Program-made: the position numbers and the translations under genes
The notes under the pieces: generated by a model
The model's database searches: none
The model's input: only the letters and a program-made list of their open reading frames with translations
Told to the model about the DNA's origin: nothing
Shown here: in pieces, positions 26,503 through 35,686 of the stretch
Numbering within the stretch: position 1 is the stretch's first letter
How the letters are laid out: every line of letters starts with the position of its first letter
NCBI RefSeq assembly: GCF_000411155.1
Contig: NZ_KE150268.1
Location: forward strand, 28,901-92,900
Reading direction: 5' to 3'
DNA: 64,000 nt
Origin: Gleimia europaea ACS-120-V-Col10b
GTDB lineage: Bacteria > Actinomycetota > Actinomycetes > Actinomycetales > Actinomycetaceae

Positions 26503-27417
26503 ATGAAGCCACGCGTGACATTAGTAACCTCTTCTGAGTTGCCCCATCTTTATCCCGGTGAGGAAGGCCTGCCGGATGAACTGGCGCAACGAGGGTGTGA
26601 TCCCCAGATTAAGCGTTGGGATGACCCCGATGTTGATTGGCAAGATGCCGGCCTCGTTATCGTTCGCTCTGTATGCGACTACGCGACAAGGCGTGATGAG
26701 TTCCTGGCATGGACTAAGGCGGTGCCACGCCTGCTGAACCACCCGGATATTTTGGAGTGGAACTCCGATAAGCACTACTTGAAGATTCTTAACGAACAGT
26801 TTGGGTTACCAATCATTCCCACCACGTGGCTTGATGTTGAGAAGAACTTGTCGAAGCATCGCGTGCACTCGCGTTTCCCCGCCCTCCAAGATTTTGTTAT
26901 CAAACCTGCGGTATCTTCCGGCGCCCGCGACATCGGTCGGTATTGCGCGGTAGAGCCTGCTTCGCGGCGCGCTGCGGTCGGTCACGTGATGAGTCTGTTG
27001 GATGAGGGGCGCTCTGTGATGTTGCAGCGCTATCAGGAAGCGATCGATAAGCACGGTGAGATTACGCTGGTGTTCTTCAATGGGCTCCTTTCGCACGCGG
27101 TACAAAAGAAACCGATGTTGCACGACGCCTCGATCACGATGGAGTCCAAGCAGGAAACGCTTGTGCAGGCTCGTGAAGCCACACCGGAAGAGTGGCGGTG
27201 GGGCGAAACTATTCGCGCTGCCCTCCACGCTTATGTGAAGCAGCGTATGGGACGCGACGAGCAGTTTCTGTTCAACAGAGTAGATATAGTGCCAGACGAC
27301 GAAGGCTCGTTCATGGTTATGGAAGTTGGGCTGGTAGACGCGCAGCTCTACCTGGACTCCTCGCCAGATGCTCTCGGAAACTTCGCTGACGCGATTTCGG
27401 TTCGCGCGCACTGGTAG
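26503..27417 (+). CDS. ATP-grasp domain protein of unknown substrate
   Basis: 304 residues. The N-terminal half reads as a small Rossmann-like domain (MKPRVTLVTSSELPHLYPG, ELAQRGCDPQIKRWDD). The C-terminal two-thirds is an ATP-grasp fold, with the ATP lysine region FVIKPAVSSGARD, the acidic/Mg region LFNRVDIVPDD and MVMEVGLVD. The layout recalls RimK/DcsG-like carboxylate-amine ligases that work alone on small molecules. The substrate is not recognisable. The gene is monocistronic, between ddl and tRNA-His. Confidence 0.8.
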   Translation: MKPRVTLVTSSELPHLYPGEEGLPDELAQRGCDPQIKRWDDPDVDWQDAGLVIVRSVCDYATRRDEFLAWTKAVPRLLNHPDILEWNSDKHYLKILNEQFGLPIIPTTWLDVEKNLSKHRVHSRFPALQDFVIKPAVSSGARDIGRYCAVEPASRRAAVGHVMSLLDEGRSVMLQRYQEAIDKHGEITLVFFNGLLSHAVQKKPMLHDASITMESKQETLVQAREATPEEWRWGETIRAALHAYVKQRMGRDEQFLFNRVDIVPDDEGSFMVMEVGLVDAQLYLDSSPDALGNFADAISVRAHW

Positions 27418-27467
27418 AGCCGGGCTTTAGCCCCCTGCGGTGTGTTAGAAGCAACGCCATCCGCGTT

Positions 27468-27495
27468 TTGTTTAGTGCGTCGTTACTGCTACAGT
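27468..27495 (+). promoter_or_regulatory. Probable tRNA-His promoter
   Basis: TTGTTT (27468-27473) and TACAGT (27490-27495) with 16-base spacing lie 26 bases upstream of the tRNA. Confidence 0.5.
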
Positions 27496-27520
27496 TATCT
27501 ATCGTTGCGTAAGCAATGAT

Positions 27521-27594
27521 GGTGGCTGTAGTTCAGCTGGTAGAGCACCTGGTTGTGGTCCAGGACGTCGCGGGTTCGAGTCCCGTCAGCCACC
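27521..27594 (+). tRNA. tRNA-His (anticodon GTG)
   Basis: Cloverleaf with acceptor GTGGCTG/CAGCCAC plus the extra G(-1) at 27521 opposite C73, the hallmark of tRNA-His. Anticodon stem CCTGG/CCAGG surrounds loop TTGTGGT (GTG). T-loop GTTCGAGTC. Confidence 0.96.
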
Positions 27595-27600
27595 CGGATA

Positions 27601-27630
27601 AAGATCCGACCATGCGGTCGGATCTTTTTA
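27601..27630 (+). terminator. Terminator after tRNA-His
   Basis: Perfect 11-bp stem (27601-27611 with 27616-27626), loop ATGC, followed by TTTAT; separates the tRNA from the ileS transcript. Confidence 0.93.
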
Positions 27631-27686
27631 TTTCGCTGTGTGGCGAATTACACCGGCTCGCTTTCTCATCAACGCTGGGCGCGGGC

Positions 27687-27893
27687 TATACTTTCTGGCG
27701 AATGGCGATGATTCGGCCGGGTAACCGGATATCACCGATGAGCCTCCGGAAGAACGGCCTAGCCTAGTAGACCCGGACGGGTAAGCCCGTGACAGCAGTT
27801 CGAGCGGCCAAAACTTTTTGGCAAGCGAGGTGGTACCGCGCACCAGCCCACCGGGTTGGAGACGTCCTCGAAGATTAAATGAGGACGGAATAA
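27687..27893 (+). promoter_or_regulatory. ileS promoter and translational T-box riboswitch
   Basis: TATACT (27687-27692) is a good -10 element. The leader carries the invariant T-box AGGTGGTACCGCG (27828-27840), which binds the CCA end of uncharged tRNA. A codon ATC in GGATATCACCG near 27730 is a plausible specifier for tRNA-Ile. After the T-box, cgtcctc (27863-27869) can pair with gaggacg (27881-27887) and hide the ribosome site GAGGACGGA before the ATG at 27894. There is no T-run, so control is by translation, as known for actinobacterial ileS T-boxes. Uncharged tRNA-Ile would open the site and raise IleRS synthesis. Confidence 0.9.
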
Positions 27894-30800
27894 ATGAGCA
27901 ACCACTACCCCCGCCACCGTGATGGCGACGTCGTAGCATCCCCTTCTTTCCCCAGCCTTGAAGAAGAGATTTTGGCTTACTGGAAAGAAAATGACACGTT
28001 CAAAAAGTCCATTGAGATCCGTCCTTCAGGTGAGGCCGGTTCAAACGAATTCGTGTTCTACGACGGCCCGCCGTTCGCTAACGGTTTGCCGCACTACGGT
28101 CACCTTCTAACCGGTTACGTTAAAGACATTGTGGGCAGGTACCAGACGATGCAGGGCAAGCGCGTAGAACGTCGCTTTGGCTGGGACACGCACGGACTGC
28201 CTGCGGAGCTTGAAGCACAACGCGTGCTCGGTATTGAAACGAAGGATGAGATCGAGGGCCCGAACGGCATTGGCGTTCAAGAGTTCAATGATGCGTGCCG
28301 CACTTCCGTTTTGCGTTATACGAACGAGTGGGAAGAATACGTAACCCGCCAGGCGCGCTGGGTTGATTTCGAAAACGATTACAAGACTCTTGACATTGAT
28401 TTCATGGAGTCGGTCATTTGGGCATTCAAGACCCTGTACGACAAGGGCCTTGCTTACGAGGGGCACCGCGTCCTGCCGTACTGCTGGAACGATGAGACGC
28501 CGCTTTCTAACCATGAGCTTTCGATGGATGATGACGTCTACCAGATGCGTCAAGACAACACCGTAACGGTTGGCCTGCGTCTAGAGACCGGTGAACTTGC
28601 ACTTATTTGGACTACAACGCCGTGGACGCTCCCTTCGAACTTGGCAGTCGCTGTTGGCCCGGACGTCGATTACGTGACCGTGCAGCCTGAAGAGGGGCCC
28701 CTTGCCGGTGAAAGCGTGATCCTAGCGAAGGATCTTGTCTCTTCTTACGAGCGTGAGCTGGGCGAAGAACCAGCGGTTGTTGCGCAGCTGAAGGGCACAG
28801 ACCTTGTGGGCCGCGCGTACGCTCCGATTTTCGACTACTTCATCAACGATGAGGATGTTCCGGGCCCCGAGGCGTTCCACATCATTGCCGCTGACTTTGT
28901 TACTACGAGCGACGGCACCGGCCTGGTGCACCTGGCGCCGGGCTTTGGTGAAGATGACGCGAACGTGTGTAAGGAAGTTGGGATCAAGACGGTTGTCCCG
29001 ATTGACGACGGAGCTAAGTTTGTAGCCCCCGTAAAAGACTATGTGGGCATGCATATTTTCGATGCGAACCGACCAATCATCCAGGACTTGAAGGACGGTA
29101 GTGGCCCAATGGCGCGCCGACCCGAAGGTGAACGTGCAGTGTTGGTTCGCCAGCAGTCCTACGAGCACTCTTACCCGCACTGCTGGCGTTGCCGTCAGCC
29201 GCTCATCTACAAGGCCGTATCGTCTTGGTTTGTTGAAGTGACGAAGATTCGCGACCACATGTTGGCTCGAAACGAGGAGATCAACTGGGTTCCTGAACAC
29301 GTCAAGGAAGGCCAGTTTGGTAAGTGGCTTGAAGGCGCGCGCGACTGGTCGATCTCGCGTAACCGTTTTTGGGGCGCGCCGATTCCCGTGTGGAAGTCGG
29401 ATAACCCAGAATATCCGCGCGTGGATGTATACGGTTCGCGCGCCGAACTCGAACGCGATTTTGGGGTGAAGGTCGATAACCTGCACCGCCCTTACATCGA
29501 CGAGCTGGTGCGTCCAAATCCGGACGACCCAACCGGCAAGTCCATGATGCGCCGCATTTCCGACGTTTTTGACTGCTGGTTCGAGTCCGGTTCAATGTCG
29601 TTTGCCCAGGTACACTACCCGTTTGAAAACCAGGAATGGTTCGAAAACCACTACCCGGGAGACTTCATCGTCGAATACATTGGGCAAACGCGTGGCTGGT
29701 TCTACACGATGCACGTGATGGCCACAGCGCTGTTTGATAAGCAATCATTCCAAAACGTCGTTGCGCATGGCATTGTGCTGGGCGATGACGGGCGCAAAAT
29801 GTCGAAGTCGCTACGCAACTACCCGAACGTTAACCACGTGTTTGACACTTACGGCTCGGATGCGATGCGCTGGTTTCTCATGTCATCTTCCGTGGTTCGC
29901 GGTGGTAACTTGATTGTTCGCGAAGAGTCGATTCGCGACACGGTTCGCCAGATGCTGTTGCCCCTTTGGAACACTTATTACTTCTTCGCGCTCTACACTG
30001 GCGCGGCCAATGGGGGAGAGGGCTACATTGCGAAGCCGATCCCGCAGGATGCAGCCGTCGTAGCTGATCTGCCGGTGATGGATCGCTATTTGCTTGCCCG
30101 TACGCGCGACCTCGCGCTCGCAGTAGAAGCTGCGCAGAATGCCTATGACATTCCGGGTGCAACCGCACACGTGCGCGAATACTTGGATCTTTTGTCCAAC
30201 TGGTACGTGCGCACTTCTCGCCAGCGTTTTTGGGAAGAGGACGAGGCTGCTTTCGATACGATGTACACCGCGCTTGAGGTCATGATGCGCGTTATCGCCC
30301 CGCTCCTGCCGCTGATTAGTGAGGAGATTTGGCGCGGCCTCACGGGCGGTGAATCCGTGCACCTGGAGGATTACCCGAAGCTAAGCGATGCGTGGGCTGA
30401 CGACGAGTTGGTTGCCACGATGGACGAGGTTCGTTCGGTTGTCTCTGCGGCACACAGCTTGCGTAAGGGCGAGAAGCTGCGCGTGCGTCAGCCGTTGCGT
30501 GATCTGACCGTCATCTCGGAGCGTGCCGCTGAGCTTTCGAGCTATGCGGATCTGATCGCGTCGGAGATCAACGTTAAGAACGTGACTTTGAAGACGCCGT
30601 CTGAGTCCGGTTTGCGCGTTGTCCAGGAACTCAAGTTGAACCCGCGCGAGTTCTCCGGTGAGGTTCGCCGTCACACTTCGAAGCTGTTTGCTGCGCAAAA
30701 GCAGGGACAGTGGCAGGTGGATGGTGACGAGGTCGTATTCCCGGGCGTCGTGGTTGATGGCGAGCCGGTTCGTCTGGACGGTGAGGCCGTGTCTGTAAAC

Positions 30801-31115
30801 ACGAAGGTTGAGGCAGAAGAAGGCCAGGTTGCAACGGTTCTATCTTCGGGATCCTTCGTAGTTTTGGATACTCAGATTGACGATGAGCTTGAGGGAGAGG
30901 GCTTTGTGCGCGACCTAATCCGTCAGGTGCAGGATGAACGCAAGGCGGCCGGACTGCATGTTGCGGATCGCATTAAGCTGACTCTGACCGTACCGGCAGA
31001 GCGCGTTAGCGTGGTAGAAAAGCATGCCGAAATGCTGAAGGCTGAGACTTTGACGCTAGACCTCGCGGTTGAAGCCGGCAGTGATATCTCGATTCATGTG
31101 GTGAAAATGCAGTGA
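27894..31115 (+). CDS. ileS: Isoleucyl-tRNA synthetase, type 2-like
   Basis: 1073 residues. Class Ia motifs are PHYGH (66-70) and KMSKS near residue 634. GWDTHGLPAE and the absence of a C-terminal zinc-finger tail fit the eukaryote-like IleRS2 group; those enzymes tolerate mupirocin much better than type 1. The editing (CP1) domain occupies about 200-400 (WTTTPWTLPSNLAVAVGPD). It is controlled by the T-box upstream, and the stop overlaps the folC GTG. Confidence 0.96.
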   Translation: MSNHYPRHRDGDVVASPSFPSLEEEILAYWKENDTFKKSIEIRPSGEAGSNEFVFYDGPPFANGLPHYGHLLTGYVKDIVGRYQTMQGKRVERRFGWDTHGLPAELEAQRVLGIETKDEIEGPNGIGVQEFNDACRTSVLRYTNEWEEYVTRQARWVDFENDYKTLDIDFMESVIWAFKTLYDKGLAYEGHRVLPYCWNDETPLSNHELSMDDDVYQMRQDNTVTVGLRLETGELALIWTTTPWTLPSNLAVAVGPDVDYVTVQPEEGPLAGESVILAKDLVSSYERELGEEPAVVAQLKGTDLVGRAYAPIFDYFINDEDVPGPEAFHIIAADFVTTSDGTGLVHLAPGFGEDDANVCKEVGIKTVVPIDDGAKFVAPVKDYVGMHIFDANRPIIQDLKDGSGPMARRPEGERAVLVRQQSYEHSYPHCWRCRQPLIYKAVSSWFVEVTKIRDHMLARNEEINWVPEHVKEGQFGKWLEGARDWSISRNRFWGAPIPVWKSDNPEYPRVDVYGSRAELERDFGVKVDNLHRPYIDELVRPNPDDPTGKSMMRRISDVFDCWFESGSMSFAQVHYPFENQEWFENHYPGDFIVEYIGQTRGWFYTMHVMATALFDKQSFQNVVAHGIVLGDDGRKMSKSLRNYPNVNHVFDTYGSDAMRWFLMSSSVVRGGNLIVREESIRDTVRQMLLPLWNTYYFFALYTGAANGGEGYIAKPIPQDAAVVADLPVMDRYLLARTRDLALAVEAAQNAYDIPGATAHVREYLDLLSNWYVRTSRQRFWEEDEAAFDTMYTALEVMMRVIAPLLPLISEEIWRGLTGGESVHLEDYPKLSDAWADDELVATMDEVRSVVSAAHSLRKGEKLRVRQPLRDLTVISERAAELSSYADLIASEINVKNVTLKTPSESGLRVVQELKLNPREFSGEVRRHTSKLFAAQKQGQWQVDGDEVVFPGVVVDGEPVRLDGEAVSVNTKVEAEEGQVATVLSSGSFVVLDTQIDDELEGEGFVRDLIRQVQDERKAAGLHVADRIKLTLTVPAERVSVVEKHAEMLKAETLTLDLAVEAGSDISIHVVKMQ

Positions 31116-32680
31116 AAGATTTTGACATCTTCCGCAATTTCGCCGATGCCGAGGAGGGCGATGAACGCACTCCCGAACAGGTTGTAGATGAGGTCATGAA
31201 CCGCGATGTCTCCACCTCCCTCAAGGAGGTCATGGAGGTCGTGCACATGGGCGCTCCTGACCTGGACGGAGCCGACGGAATTGACGAGGACGGCGAGGAT
31301 AGCAACCTCGATGAGGAAGCTAACCTCGTTTACCCGACGGCTGATGAGACCGAGGCGGTTTACCACGCGATTGAACGCGAGATTCTGTCACGCATGCCCG
31401 AACACAAGGTGCAGCCGAGCATCGAACGCGTCCAGCTGGCAATGAACATCCTCGGCGATCCGCAAAACCTGTATCGAAGCGTGCATCTGACGGGCACAAA
31501 CGGAAAGACATCCACCGCGCGCATGATCAGTGCGCTTCTGCGCGCGTCGGGCCGTAAAGTAGGACGGTTCACCAGCCCGCACCTAACTACGATGCGGGAG
31601 CGCATCAGCGTGAATGACGAGCCAATTTCGCAAGCCCAGTTTGTGGCGGCGTACGAGGACGTTGCTCCCTACATCGCAATGGTGGATGAACACTCGAAAC
31701 GCAATGATGGCCCCGCGATGTCGTTCTTTGAAGTGCTGACCGTGATGATGTTGGCTGCGTTCGCGGATGTACCGGTTGACGCTGCCGTGGTTGAGGTTGG
31801 CATGGGCGGCAAGTGGGACGCGACGAACGTGATCGACGCGGACGTTGCTGTCATCACGCCGATTGCGCATGACCACGAAAAGTGGCTCGGCTCCACGCTT
31901 ACCGAAATCGCAACCGAGAAGGCAGGCATTATCAAACCCGGCTCTTTCGTCATTTCGGCAAAGCAAGAACCGGAAGCCCTCGAGGTTCTGCGTGATCGGG
32001 CAAACGAGGTCGGGGCTGTGTTCCGCGTTGTGGGTGCGGACCTGCACCTGGTTTCTTCGAAGCTCGGCGTGGGTGGGCAGGTGGTGTCCATCCAGACGCC
32101 AGCCGCCCTCTACACCGATATTTTCATCCCGCTTTTTGGTAAGCACCAGGGGGAAAACGCGGTGCTGGCGCTCGCGGCATTCGAAGCGTTCAACGGTGGC
32201 CGTGAAGTTGAGGCAAGCATTGTTGAAGAGGGCTTCAAGATGGCCACATCACCGGGACGCCTTGAGGTTGTGCGTACTTCTCCTTCGATCGTGGTTGATG
32301 CGGCACACAACCCGCATGGTGCGCGTGCCTTGGCGCAGGCGCTCACAGAGTCGTTCGACTACACGAATCTCGCGGCGGTTTATTCCGCAATGGCAGATAA
32401 GAATGTCGAGGCCACCCTGGCTGAACTTGAGCCCGTGGTGGGCGACATTGTAATCACCTCCATGGATACGCCACGGGCAATGGATATTGAGGAAATTGCA
32501 CAGATTGCACGGGACGTGTTTGGCGAGGACCGCGTGTTTGTGGAGCCATCTTTGCTTGATGCGGTAGACCGAGCGGTTGAACGCGTCGAGCTGAATCCTG
32601 ATCCGGCAGGATCTAACGGCGTGGTTGTCACAGGCTCCGTGGTGCTCGCGGGAGCCGCCAGAGAACTGATCAAGCACTAA
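31112..32680 (+). CDS. folC: Folylpolyglutamate/dihydrofolate synthase with acidic N-terminal extension
   Basis: 522 residues from GTG 31112, which overlaps the ileS stop. The catalytic core begins near residue 85: P-loop TGTNGKTSTARMI, SPHLTTMRERIS, the Mur-ligase DATNVI and HDHEKWLGSTLTEIA segments, then the C-terminal AHNPHGARAL. It adds glutamates to folates (and possibly to dihydropteroate). The first 80 residues are strongly acidic (DGADGIDEDGEDSN) and not part of the usual fold; an internal start is possible, but none has a better ribosome site. Such extensions are seen in some actinobacterial FolC proteins. Confidence 0.93.
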   Translation: MKDFDIFRNFADAEEGDERTPEQVVDEVMNRDVSTSLKEVMEVVHMGAPDLDGADGIDEDGEDSNLDEEANLVYPTADETEAVYHAIEREILSRMPEHKVQPSIERVQLAMNILGDPQNLYRSVHLTGTNGKTSTARMISALLRASGRKVGRFTSPHLTTMRERISVNDEPISQAQFVAAYEDVAPYIAMVDEHSKRNDGPAMSFFEVLTVMMLAAFADVPVDAAVVEVGMGGKWDATNVIDADVAVITPIAHDHEKWLGSTLTEIATEKAGIIKPGSFVISAKQEPEALEVLRDRANEVGAVFRVVGADLHLVSSKLGVGGQVVSIQTPAALYTDIFIPLFGKHQGENAVLALAAFEAFNGGREVEASIVEEGFKMATSPGRLEVVRTSPSIVVDAAHNPHGARALAQALTESFDYTNLAAVYSAMADKNVEATLAELEPVVGDIVITSMDTPRAMDIEEIAQIARDVFGEDRVFVEPSLLDAVDRAVERVELNPDPAGSNGVVVTGSVVLAGAARELIKH

Positions 32681-32689
32681 ACTCCAACC

Positions 32690-32732
32690 AAAAGCGACCT
32701 GCACTCCAAATCTGTGGTGCAGGTCGCTTTTT
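32690..32732 (+). terminator. Terminator of ileS-folC
   Basis: A 15-bp stem (32690-32704 with 32717-32731), 12-base loop, T-run inside the 3' arm and after it. Confidence 0.93.
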
Positions 32733-32783
32733 GTGTGTAAGAATTGTAAGGATGCAAAGCCATGCGATATGCCTGGAGGAAGA

Positions 32784-33785
32784 ATGAAAAAGCTTGTAAA
32801 CGACGTGCATGAAGTGGTTCGCGAGTCCCTGGAAGGCTTCCAGCTGGCGCACCCCGACCTCATTGATGTGCACTTCGACCCGGACTACATTTTGCGCGCA
32901 CAGCCGAAAGCAGAAGGAAAAGTAGCTCTCATCTCCGGCGGGGGATCGGGACACGAACCGCTCCACGGCGGCTTTGTTGGTCACGGAATGTTGGATGCAG
33001 CTGTGTCCGGCGCTGTGTTCACCTCGCCAACTCCGGACCCGATCGAGGCCGCCACGCGCGCGGTGGATCGCGGTGCGGGCGTGCTTTACATCGTGAAGAA
33101 CTACACGGGCGACGTCCTAAACTTCGAGACCGCCGCTGAACTGTGCGAAATGGATGACATTGAAGTTCGCACCGTGATTGTTAATGACGATGTGGCGGTG
33201 GAAGATTCGCTGTACACGGCGGGTAGGCGCGGCGTGGCGGGCACTATGCTGGTTGAGAAGATCGCCGGCGGGGCAGCTGAACGCGGTGACAACCTTGATG
33301 AAGTGACTCGGATCGCCAACGAAGTGAACGACAACATGCGCTCCATGGGACTGGCCCTTGGTCCCTGCACGGTTCCACACGCGGGCAAGCCTTCTTTCGA
33401 CCTGGGTGATACCGAGGTGGAGATGGGCATCGGTATTCACGGCGAGCCCGGATACCGCCGCACTGAAATGAAGCCCGCAGACGAGCTCACCGCAGAGCTG
33501 TACGAGAAGGTGCGTGCGGACCTGCCGTTTGCGCAAGGAGATCGAGTAATCGTCCTCGTAAATGGGATGGGTGCAACGCCAATCTCGGAGCTATACATTG
33601 TGAACCGCAAGGTGCATGAGCTTCTTAAAGCTGATGGCATCATTGCTGAACGCACGCTGGTTGGAGACTACGTGACAAGCCTAGACATGCCTGGCGCTTC
33701 GCTTACCCTTCTGCGCGTAAATGATGAAATGCTAGAGCTGTTTGACGCGCCCGCTCTTACAGCGGGGTACCGAGAGGGGATGTAA
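32784..33785 (+). CDS. dhaK: Dihydroxyacetone kinase subunit DhaK
   Basis: 333 residues. DhaK features: LISGGGSGHEPLHGGFVG near the N-terminus and the His that covalently binds dihydroxyacetone in GIGIHGEPG (His219). It holds the substrate while DhaL-ADP/ATP phosphorylates it. ATG 32784 has GGAGGAAG directly upstream, so the longer frame from 32733 is rejected. First gene of dhaK-dhaL-dhaM, a PTS-dependent kinase operon. Confidence 0.96.
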   Translation: MKKLVNDVHEVVRESLEGFQLAHPDLIDVHFDPDYILRAQPKAEGKVALISGGGSGHEPLHGGFVGHGMLDAAVSGAVFTSPTPDPIEAATRAVDRGAGVLYIVKNYTGDVLNFETAAELCEMDDIEVRTVIVNDDVAVEDSLYTAGRRGVAGTMLVEKIAGGAAERGDNLDEVTRIANEVNDNMRSMGLALGPCTVPHAGKPSFDLGDTEVEMGIGIHGEPGYRRTEMKPADELTAELYEKVRADLPFAQGDRVIVLVNGMGATPISELYIVNRKVHELLKADGIIAERTLVGDYVTSLDMPGASLTLLRVNDEMLELFDAPALTAGYREGM

Positions 33786-33789
33786 GCAA

Positions 33790-34422
33790 GTGAGCTTGGA
33801 CGTGAACTGGGCTTTGGCCTGGATCCAAAAAAGCGCTGCGGCGATATCGCAGGCACGCCTGGAGCTGATTGACCTGGACCGCCAGATCGGCGACGGTGAC
33901 CATGGTGAAAACATGGATCGAGGCTTCAGCGCGGTTAAGAAAGCACTTGCTACCGCAGACGTCGAAGACATTCAGTCGGTGTTGAAGTTGGTTGCAAAAA
34001 CGCTGATGTCTACCGTTGGAGGTGCCGCCGGACCGCTGTATGGAACCGCATTCCTGCGTGCAGCCAAGGCGGCAACTGGCGAGAAGGACCTGGACGCTAA
34101 CGCTGTTGCCAACCTAATCGAAGCGGCGCTACTCGGTATCCAGACGCGAGGCAAGGCCCAAGAGGGTGAAAAGACCATGGTTGATGCTTGGGCGCCGGCG
34201 GCGAAGGTCGCGCGTGAGGTAGCGACCTCGGGCGGAGACGGGGCGCAGGCTTTGCGGGCAGCGGCCCAGGCCGCGCGGGCCGGAGCAGAAGCTACGAAGC
34301 CGTTGCAGGCAACGAAGGGCCGCGCATCCTATCTGGGGGAGCGCTCCATCGGGCATCTCGATCCGGGAGCCGTGTCTTCCGCTATCATTCTTGAACAGGC
34401 AGTGGCGGCGATCGATGTCTAG
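33790..34422 (+). CDS. dhaL: Dihydroxyacetone kinase subunit DhaL
   Basis: 210 residues from GTG 33790. It has the Mg-nucleotide motif RQIGDGDHGENMDRG (31-45), GGAAGPLYGTAF and the C-terminal RASYLGERSIGHLDPGA. DhaL carries a tightly bound ADP that DhaM rephosphorylates. It starts four bases after dhaK and its end overlaps dhaM by eight bases. Confidence 0.96.
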   Translation: MSLDVNWALAWIQKSAAAISQARLELIDLDRQIGDGDHGENMDRGFSAVKKALATADVEDIQSVLKLVAKTLMSTVGGAAGPLYGTAFLRAAKAATGEKDLDANAVANLIEAALLGIQTRGKAQEGEKTMVDAWAPAAKVAREVATSGGDGAQALRAAAQAARAGAEATKPLQATKGRASYLGERSIGHLDPGAVSSAIILEQAVAAIDV

Positions 34423-35083
34423 GGTCAGTCTCGTAATCGTTTCGCACTCGGATAAGCTCGCGCAGGGCGTTGCCGAAGTTGCGGCACAAATGGCGCCAGA
34501 CGTCGTGATCAGAGCGGCAGGTGGCCTCCAGGATGGAAACATCGGCACCTCCTTCGACAAGGTGGACGCGGCAGTGCAAGAACTTGTTGCACAAGGCCCC
34601 GTAGTTTTGCTCACCGACCTCGGTTCGGCAACGCTCACGGTTGAGTCTGTGCTCGACTTCCTTGACGAGGCGCCTGCGTACTTTGCGGACGGCCCCCTCG
34701 TTGAAGGAGCGGTTGCGGGTGCGGTTGCCGCCCAGCAGGGCGCCGACGCTGAGGGCGTTGTTGCCGCTGTTCTAAGCGCTGCCAAAACGTGGAGCAGTGT
34801 CACTGAACCGGAGCGCGAACTCTTGGGAGATGATGTGTGCGAGGCCGAGGTTGTAATCGCGGACCCCGACGGCCTCCACGCCCGCCCAGCAGCCCTCGTA
34901 GCGCGCTTTGTCAGTGACTACGATGCGGAGATTACGATCGACGAGGCAGACGCTGAGTCAGTGATGTCGCTCATGGCACTGGGAGTCAAACAGGGACAGA
35001 CCGTAACCGTGCGTGCCAGCGGCGCTGAAGCTCAGAAGGCGGTCCACGACCTCGTCCAAAAACTAAAATCTATGCCGGAATAA
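34415..35083 (+). CDS. dhaM: Dihydroxyacetone kinase phosphotransfer subunit DhaM (EIIA-HPr)
   Basis: 222 residues. The EIIA (mannose-PTS-like) domain is at 1-125, with His11 in IVSHSDK. An HPr-like domain follows at 140-222, with His155 in DGLHARPAAL. There is no EI-like third domain as in E. coli DhaM, so phosphate must come from general EI. The operon turns dihydroxyacetone into DHAP using PEP. ATG 34415 overlaps the dhaL end. No regulator or glycerol dehydrogenase gene lies nearby. Confidence 0.94.
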   Translation: MSRVSLVIVSHSDKLAQGVAEVAAQMAPDVVIRAAGGLQDGNIGTSFDKVDAAVQELVAQGPVVLLTDLGSATLTVESVLDFLDEAPAYFADGPLVEGAVAGAVAAQQGADAEGVVAAVLSAAKTWSSVTEPERELLGDDVCEAEVVIADPDGLHARPAALVARFVSDYDAEITIDEADAESVMSLMALGVKQGQTVTVRASGAEAQKAVHDLVQKLKSMPE

Positions 35084-35193
35084 AACACCGACAAGAAGCT
35101 GAGGAATTGGGACAATAACCCGATTTCTCTTTATGTCAAAATAAGTTGTCATAGAATCGAATCTGACACGGAAGTTAATGGAAAGGAAGGCAA

Positions 35194-35652
35194 ATGCCTA
35201 GTCCGGAACAGCTCGATGCGAACAAAGAGCACACCCTTGTCCTCGTGAAGCCGGATGGTTTCAAGCGTGGCCTCACCGGCGAAGTGATTCGTCGCATTGA
35301 AGCCAAGGGATACCAGCTGAAAGGTCTGAAGATCAAGCACGCTTCCGAAGAGCTCTTGCAAGACCACTACTTCGAGCACAAGGAAAAGCACTTCTTTAAA
35401 GACCTGCTCGAGTACATGCAGTCCGACCTCGTTGTCGCGATGGTAGTTGAAGGTGACCGCGTTATTGAAGGCATGCGTAACCTCATGGGCAACACCAACC
35501 CGACGCTCGCGGCGCCTGGCACTATCCGCGGTGACCTCGGTCGAGATTGGGGTACCGGCAACGTGGAGAACATTGTTCACGGTTCGGACTCGCCGGCCTC
35601 CGCAGACCGCGAAATCGCACTATGGTTCCCCGAACTTGTTTGGAAAGAATAA
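35194..35652 (+). CDS. ndk: Nucleoside diphosphate kinase
   Basis: 152 residues, with TLVLVKPDGFKRG at the start and catalytic His129 in NIVHGSDS. It balances nucleoside triphosphates by ping-pong phosphotransfer. GGAAAGGAAGG precedes the ATG, and a TAGAAT element at about 35152 gives a short leader. About ten residues at the N-terminus are extra compared with most family members. Confidence 0.97.
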   Translation: MPSPEQLDANKEHTLVLVKPDGFKRGLTGEVIRRIEAKGYQLKGLKIKHASEELLQDHYFEHKEKHFFKDLLEYMQSDLVVAMVVEGDRVIEGMRNLMGNTNPTLAAPGTIRGDLGRDWGTGNVENIVHGSDSPASADREIALWFPELVWKE

Positions 35653-35673
35653 CGTTTTCGCTACCTTTTCGCC

Positions 35674-35686
35674 TAAACTTTGAGGC
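35674..35686 (+). promoter_or_regulatory. Promoter -10 element placing transcription start at the smc GTG
   Basis: TAAACT (35674-35679) ends seven bases before GTG 35687, matching the spacing at ddl and the ATP-grasp gene. No ribosome site at a usable distance. Confidence 0.5.

Noticed and set aside
28722..29486. 254-codon antisense frame in ileS
   Set aside because: Lies opposite the conserved editing domain; no family resemblance.
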